From assembly GCF_012911975.1 (NCBI RefSeq), contig NZ_SMDQ01000059.1, forward strand, positions 1-36,201: a stretch of DNA of 36,201 nucleotides, in the 5' to 3' direction. Under the pieces are notes generated by a model. The model was not told the origin of the DNA. It made no database searches and worked only from the letters and a program-made list of their open reading frames with translations. Within the stretch, counting starts at the first letter, position 1. Every line of letters begins with the position of its first letter. Made by a program: the position numbers and the translations under genes. Below are positions 31,772 through 36,201 of the stretch, in pieces. This DNA is from Nodosilinea sp. P-1105 (GTDB lineage Bacteria; Cyanobacteriota; Cyanobacteriia; Phormidesmidales; Phormidesmidaceae).

Positions 31772-34306
31772 TTGCTGACGCCAGTGCCCAGATTTCCCTT
31801 TTCAAGAAGACGCCTTAGTCATTGGCTGCGCTCCTTACCGCTCAGGACGGTGCTAGTGGCTGCTTTTGTGGTGCAAATGGCAGGGGCCTGTGGCGTCTTG
31901 CTGCTGTTGACGGTTTACCTGGGTAATTGGCAGTTTTTGATTCTCAGTGGGGTGGCGATCGCAGCTTCTGTGGTGATTGGCCTAGCTGTGGTAGAACGCA
32001 TCATGCAGCCCATTGAGCAGCTTAAGGTGGCCGCCCAAGCCATGGCCCAGGGGCATTGGCACCCCTCTCTACCGATTGACCGCAGTGATGAGATCGGCGA
32101 GCTGGCCTCAGCCTTTAACGAGATGGCCACCCAACTGCGAGCCACCTTTGCCGACATGGACCAGCTTAACCAGGCCCTGGAGCAGAGTGAGCGGCGCTGG
32201 CGGCAGTTTTTGGACGTGATTCCCCTAGGCATTGTGGTGTACGATCGCCATGGTCAGATGGTGTTTGCCAGCGATGAAGCCCGTCGCCTATTGGGGTTGG
32301 ACGATATGCCATCGATCCCCGGCATGGGGCTAGAGGATACCTTTTTGGCCTATCGAGCTGACACCGGTGAACCCTACCCAACGGCTGAATTGCCGATTGC
32401 CCAATCCCTACGGGGAGAACCAGGGTGGACTGATAACCTGGCCCTGTGTCTGCATGAAGCGGAAGCGGATCGGATGATCCCGATTGAAATGGCCACCACC
32501 CCGATCTTTGATTCCAGAGATCAGGTCGAATATGCGATCGCTGCCTTTCAAGACATCTCGACCCGCCGTCGCGCTCAGGCGGTATTGGCGGAATATAACC
32601 AAACCCTGGAAAACCAGGTGGCTGAACGAACGGCAGCCCTGCGCCAAGCCGAAGCCACCCAGCGGATCATCCTCCAGGCGATTCCAGACTTGTTGATGCG
32701 GGTATCCGCTGACGGCATTTGCCTGGATGTAATGAACCAAGGCTCGGTGGAGTTCATTACCCACCCCCAGCGCCAACTCGGTCAGCCGATGGCCACCGTC
32801 CTGCCCCCAGCCATGGTGGCCGAGCGGATGCACTATATTCGTCGAGCTCTGGCCACTGGCCAACCCCAAATCTATGAATACCAGTGCCATACTCCTCGGG
32901 GTCAGCGCTACGAAGAGGCCCGCATTGTGGTCAGTGGCCCCCAAGAAGTCTTGCTGATGGTGCGCGACATCACCGAACGCAAATGGGCTGAACTGGCTTT
33001 GCGGGATAGCCAAATGCTCTACCGTTCATTGACAGAGGTCCTGCCCCAGGCCCTGTATCGCATCGATCGCCAGGGGCGGCTGACCTTTGCTAACCCAGCT
33101 TTTCTAAAGGCGTTTAGTCTGTCGCTATCTAACTGTCTGGGCAAAACCGCCCTTGATTTATTTCCCGCCGACTTAGCCCCCAGCTATGGGGCCGATGACG
33201 AGCGGGTGATGTCCACTGGTCAGCCGCTGACCCAGGTGGATACGTTTATATCCCCCCAGGGGGGCGGTACCCACCATATGCAGGTGTCAAAATTTCCCCT
33301 CCACAACGCTGAAGGCGACATTGTGGGAATGCAAGGAGTCTTTTGGGACATTACGGATCTAAAGCACACAGAAGCGGCTTTGGCCGCCCAAAAACAGTTT
33401 TTGCAAAATGTGATTGACAGCATTCCCAGTGTGGTGGTGGTCAAAGATCAGCATGATCGGATTCAGGTGGCCAATAAGGCTAGCTCGGTCCTATATGGCA
33501 AGCCCCCCACCGAAATGTTGGGCCGACGGGACACCGTGTTCAACGGTCCTATTTCTAGGGTGGAGCGAGAGCGTCTGGAGCAAATTAATCAGCAAGTGAT
33601 TGCCACCCGTCAGCCCTACCAGGCGGAACAGGACATGGTTGATGCCAACGGCGATCGCCGCTGGTACCAGGTGGTGGTTAACCCTTTCCAGGATGCCGAC
33701 GGTCAGATTAACGGTGTCGTCAGCAACTACATCGACATTACCGATCGCAAGCAGATCGAGTTTGCCCTACAGGCCGCTAATCAAAAGTTAGAACGGCTGG
33801 CTACCCTTGACGGGCTGACCCAAATTGCTAACCGTCGTCAGTTTGACGCATACCTGGCACAAGAGTGGCAGCGGCTCCTGCGGGAGCAGCAGCCCCTATC
33901 GCTGATTTTGTTTGATGTTGATTACTTCAAACCCTACAACGACCACTTTGGCCATCAACAAGGGGATGAAGCCTTAATTGCCCTGGCCCAAGCTGCCAGC
34001 CAGGCGGTCAAACGAGCCGCCGACCTGATTGCCCGCTATGGAGGCGAAGAGTTTGGGGTGGTGCTGCCCAACACCCGTCGCACTGGGGCTGAACAGGTTG
34101 CCCAAGCGATTCAGCAGCAGATTGCCACCCTGAAGCTGCCCCACCCCCTGTCGGATATCGATGATTACGTGACGGTCAGCATCGGCATTGCCAGCGTTGT
34201 TCCCAATGCCAGCCAATCCCCCGAAGACCTGATTGCCGCCGCTGATGCCGCCCTTTACCAAGCGAAACGCCGGGGCCGCAATCAATATTGGATGCGCTTG
34301 ATTTAG
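31772..34306 (+). CDS. Membrane HAMP-PAS(4)-GGDEF diguanylate cyclase
   Basis: An 844-aa sensor enzyme that makes c-di-GMP. Two adjacent membrane helices (about 25-47 and 52-74) have almost no periplasmic loop, so any stimulus is sensed in the membrane or cytoplasm. A HAMP domain follows (about 75-130). Four PAS domains follow (about 145-265, 298-400, 410-540 and 545-665), with a coiled coil between the first two (TLENQVAERTAALRQAEATQ). The GGDEF domain is about 690-844. The active site reads GGEEF (757-761), and RAAD at 748-751, five residues before, is an intact product-inhibition I-site. The frame opens with TTG at 31772. A TTGACA promoter element lies only about 13 bases upstream of that codon, so a later start, such as GTG 31784, should be considered. 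Confidence 0.9.
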   Translation: MLTPVPRFPFSRRRLSHWLRSLPLRTVLVAAFVVQMAGACGVLLLLTVYLGNWQFLILSGVAIAASVVIGLAVVERIMQPIEQLKVAAQAMAQGHWHPSLPIDRSDEIGELASAFNEMATQLRATFADMDQLNQALEQSERRWRQFLDVIPLGIVVYDRHGQMVFASDEARRLLGLDDMPSIPGMGLEDTFLAYRADTGEPYPTAELPIAQSLRGEPGWTDNLALCLHEAEADRMIPIEMATTPIFDSRDQVEYAIAAFQDISTRRRAQAVLAEYNQTLENQVAERTAALRQAEATQRIILQAIPDLLMRVSADGICLDVMNQGSVEFITHPQRQLGQPMATVLPPAMVAERMHYIRRALATGQPQIYEYQCHTPRGQRYEEARIVVSGPQEVLLMVRDITERKWAELALRDSQMLYRSLTEVLPQALYRIDRQGRLTFANPAFLKAFSLSLSNCLGKTALDLFPADLAPSYGADDERVMSTGQPLTQVDTFISPQGGGTHHMQVSKFPLHNAEGDIVGMQGVFWDITDLKHTEAALAAQKQFLQNVIDSIPSVVVVKDQHDRIQVANKASSVLYGKPPTEMLGRRDTVFNGPISRVERERLEQINQQVIATRQPYQAEQDMVDANGDRRWYQVVVNPFQDADGQINGVVSNYIDITDRKQIEFALQAANQKLERLATLDGLTQIANRRQFDAYLAQEWQRLLREQQPLSLILFDVDYFKPYNDHFGHQQGDEALIALAQAASQAVKRAADLIARYGGEEFGVVLPNTRRTGAEQVAQAIQQQIATLKLPHPLSDIDDYVTVSIGIASVVPNASQSPEDLIAAADAALYQAKRRGRNQYWMRLI

Positions 34307-34360
34307 GGGAGGGATGGGGCGGATACCCTCTGGTCGAATGCTGATGACGACAAAACCTGA

Positions 34361-34867
34361 TTACGACAACACCCGCCGGGCGATCGCCCGCTGCACCGTC
34401 CATAACACCCCGGCCACCAGTGATCCTAGCCACAGCACACGCCCCGCCTGCATCTGACCATCCAGCAGACACCACCCCCCCAGCAGCCCCAGGCCCACGG
34501 TGCTACCGGCAACGGTGGTCAGCATGGCCCGCATGGCCTGGTGAGTATGCACGACCTGTGCCGCCAGATCGGTGGGTCCCTGGTCAGTCCTCAGAGTTTT
34601 AGCGGCAGATTGGAAGGCCTCGTAGCTAGCAGCATCCACCTGATAGTAGGTGCCTAGCTCTGGATCCCGCAGGGTGGGAACCGTGCGGAGACCAAGTTGC
34701 TTGGCTTGGGCGATCGCATCTCGAATCTGCCGTCGAGTGGCCACTGGCCCCAGGGCCTCAAACACAGACTGGCGGTAAACCCCAGTGGTCGCCATGGCCA
34801 GTACCCGTCCCGTTAGGTCAGTGACTGAAAGCGGAGTAGGGGCTGAGAAACTGCCATTGTTGGGCAC
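34361..34867 (-). CDS. Hypothetical membrane protein
   Basis: A 168-aa protein. Residues 1-100 are soluble (TGRVLAMATTGVYRQSVFEAL, LRTVPTLRDPELGTYYQVD, then a helical region), followed by two membrane helices (about 113-135 and 142-160) and a basic end. Such proteins occur in cyanobacteria without known function. Convergent with the diguanylate cyclase. ATG at 34867. Confidence 0.6.
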   Translation of the reverse strand: MPNNGSFSAPTPLSVTDLTGRVLAMATTGVYRQSVFEALGPVATRRQIRDAIAQAKQLGLRTVPTLRDPELGTYYQVDAASYEAFQSAAKTLRTDQGPTDLAAQVVHTHQAMRAMLTTVAGSTVGLGLLGGWCLLDGQMQAGRVLWLGSLVAGVLWTVQRAIARRVLS

Positions 34868-35045
34868 CGTGCATCCTCCTGGCGTCAGAATAACCGCTGC
34901 TTACTAGGAAAAGTGTACTATCTGATGTTGCGAAACAGTGTCCCTGATCCATGTCCTTGGGAAACCCCGTGTTATTACAGTAGTAAGGGCCGATCAAGGT
35001 ATGCGTAACGGCAGGTATCGGCCGCAACTAGAATAGGAGTTAACT

Positions 35046-36140
35046 ATGGCTACCGCCGTGCCCCAGGGAACCTTGGGTGACCTGGCCCAAGGGGCGATCG
35101 CGAAGTACTTAAAGCAAACCAAAGCCTATGCCAAGCCGGTGTTAGCCGATACCGACCCCGAAAATTTGCACCAAATGCGGGTGGGCTTGCGGCGACTGCG
35201 CACCGCCTTGCAGGTATTTGGCCAAGCCATTGATCTACCGAAGCCTGGACGAGAACCCAAGGTGGCTGCCGTGGGCCGACAATTGGGTCAGCTGCGCGAT
35301 TTAGATGTGATTTATGCAACCCTGCGTCATCGCTATGCTCCCGATTTACCCGATAGCGAGCAGTTTTGGCTGGCAGCTGTGCTCGACCATTGGTACAAGC
35401 AGCGCCAGCGGGCCCTAAAGCAGACGAAAAAGCTGATCAAAGGTAAGCGCTACCGGAAAATGACCCGATCCCTCAACCGCTGGCTGAGGGATCCCCAGTA
35501 CCAGCCTTTGGCCCAGCAACTGGCCGCCGACACGATGCCCGATCTATTGCTACCCCTGGTCTGCCAGCTGTGGCTACACCCTGGTTGGCTGGTGGGTACC
35601 AAAATCAGCCGGGGTACGGTACAGCCTAAAATCCATCTGCCCCTAACCCTGACCGACCAGCTGATTTCCTCAGAAGGGTCAACTCTCCACAGTTTGCGTA
35701 AGCAGATAAAGCGAGTTCGGTACCAATTGCGGTTGGTGGCAGATCTGTATGGCGACACCCTCGATGCCGACATTCAGCGCCTCAGTGAGATGCAAGACAC
35801 CCTCGGTGACCTGCAAGACAGCACGGTGTTAGAGGCGTTTATTCTCGTCGCTGTTCCTAAGGCAAAAGCCCAGATGCCAACGTTGTTTGCCTTGCTCGCC
35901 GACAGTCGCCATCAAGCCTGGCAGCAGTGGCAAACCCATCAGCAGTATTACCTCGACCCCGATCATCGTCAAACCCTGCGCCTCACCCTGCTCTACCCGG
36001 CCCAGGCCCAAACCACCCCTAGCCCTACCGAAACTCCCCATCCCAAGACCACTCCACCCAAGACCAGCAAACCCAAGGCCAGCAAACCCAAGGCCACCCG
36101 TCGTCCATCCCGCCGCCAAACGACAGAGTCTGCAAGTTAA
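35046..36140 (+). CDS. CHAD-domain protein with Lys/Pro-rich tail
   Basis: A 364-aa protein. The CHAD domain (about 8-290) has the conserved His/Arg/Lys pattern: ENLHQMRVGLRRLRTALQVF, LGQLRDLDVIYATL, SLRKQIKRVRYQLRLVADLY and LGDLQDSTVLEAF. CHAD domains bind polyphosphate and often sit on granules. The C-terminal 40 residues (KTTPPKTSKPKASKPKATRR) are a histone-H1-like Lys/Pro/Ser/Thr tail that could bind DNA or polyphosphate. TAGGAG six bases before the ATG at 35046 supports the start. Confidence 0.88.
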   Translation: MATAVPQGTLGDLAQGAIAKYLKQTKAYAKPVLADTDPENLHQMRVGLRRLRTALQVFGQAIDLPKPGREPKVAAVGRQLGQLRDLDVIYATLRHRYAPDLPDSEQFWLAAVLDHWYKQRQRALKQTKKLIKGKRYRKMTRSLNRWLRDPQYQPLAQQLAADTMPDLLLPLVCQLWLHPGWLVGTKISRGTVQPKIHLPLTLTDQLISSEGSTLHSLRKQIKRVRYQLRLVADLYGDTLDADIQRLSEMQDTLGDLQDSTVLEAFILVAVPKAKAQMPTLFALLADSRHQAWQQWQTHQQYYLDPDHRQTLRLTLLYPAQAQTTPSPTETPHPKTTPPKTSKPKASKPKATRRPSRRQTTESAS

Positions 36141-36141
36141 C

Positions 36142-36201
36142 AGCCACCCCCCGTTACCCATCCACCCCATCCCCCCATCCCCCCATCCCCCCATCCCCCC
36201 A
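36142..36201. repeat. Octanucleotide tandem repeat (CCCCATCC)n at the right edge
   Basis: About five copies of CCCCATCC run into the window end, again pyrimidine-rich on the plus strand, immediately after the CHAD gene. The true length is unknown. Confidence 0.85.

Overview
The window is cyanobacterial chromosome. The evidence is the high density of GCGATCGC (HIP1) octamers, phycobiliprotein and chlorophyll-antenna genes, two bilin lyases of the CpcS/CpeS family, Ycf34, UPF0182, YaaW and DUF3143 proteins, and GC-rich short tandem repeats in the intergenic DNA. The GC content and the apcD4-apcB3-isiX cluster fit a terrestrial, mat-forming or Leptolyngbya/Nodosilinea-like lineage, but the species cannot be named from this window. 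No rRNA, tRNA, CRISPR array or intact insertion sequence was seen.

Layout. 1-2916: a gamma-glutamyltransferase gene behind a heptanucleotide repeat, then a DAHP synthase gene (aroF) preceded by a long leader. That leader encodes a 21-codon peptide rich in W, F and Y, followed by a terminator/antiterminator pair. 2917-8312: a cyclic-nucleotide-binding/EAL phosphodiesterase with a CRP-like operator in front, purN (minus strand), ftsX, a MntA/HepT-type pair and a CheY-like regulator. 8449-10030: a lipoprotein and an Hsp20 gene, both minus strand. The Hsp20 mRNA leader can fold over its own Shine-Dalgarno sequence, as an RNA thermometer would.

10433-13260 (minus strand): a three-gene operon for an ApcD-like allophycocyanin alpha subunit, an ApcB-like beta subunit and an IsiA/CP43-like chlorophyll protein. 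This is the gene order of the low-light photoacclimation (LoLiP) cluster apcD4-apcB3-isiX. It has a strong TTGACA promoter, nested palindromes at the start of the transcript and a UUCG-capped terminator. 13853-19804: a TIR-like/nucleotide-binding hypothetical protein, a giant UPF0182 membrane protein and a Ser/Thr kinase with a seven-bladed WD40 propeller. 19834-25703: ycf34, a CCA-adding enzyme, a small charged protein, a renalase-like flavoprotein, a YaaW protein, a membrane-anchored DnaJ protein and a DUF3143 protein. 25812-27281: two divergent CpcS/CpeS-family bilin lyases, plausible partners of the allophycocyanins. 27331-28620: a deletion-fusion of a substrate-binding lipoprotein to a histidine kinase/receiver. 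28762-31253: rpmG-rpsR-RNase II/R. 31266-36140: a 57-aa small gene, a multi-PAS diguanylate cyclase, a membrane protein and a CHAD protein.

A family of about 130-147 bp palindromic MITE-like elements (four copies and one end fragment) sits just downstream of genes throughout. One copy supplies the stop codon of the WD40 kinase. Signalling is a theme: c-di-GMP synthesis and hydrolysis, cAMP-type binding, receivers and kinases. The most unusual items are the aromatic leader-peptide attenuator of aroF, the LoLiP operon with its palindromic leader and the extended IsiX, the Hsp20 thermometer-like leader, the CRP-like site before the cNMP/EAL gene, and the truncated SBP-kinase fusion.
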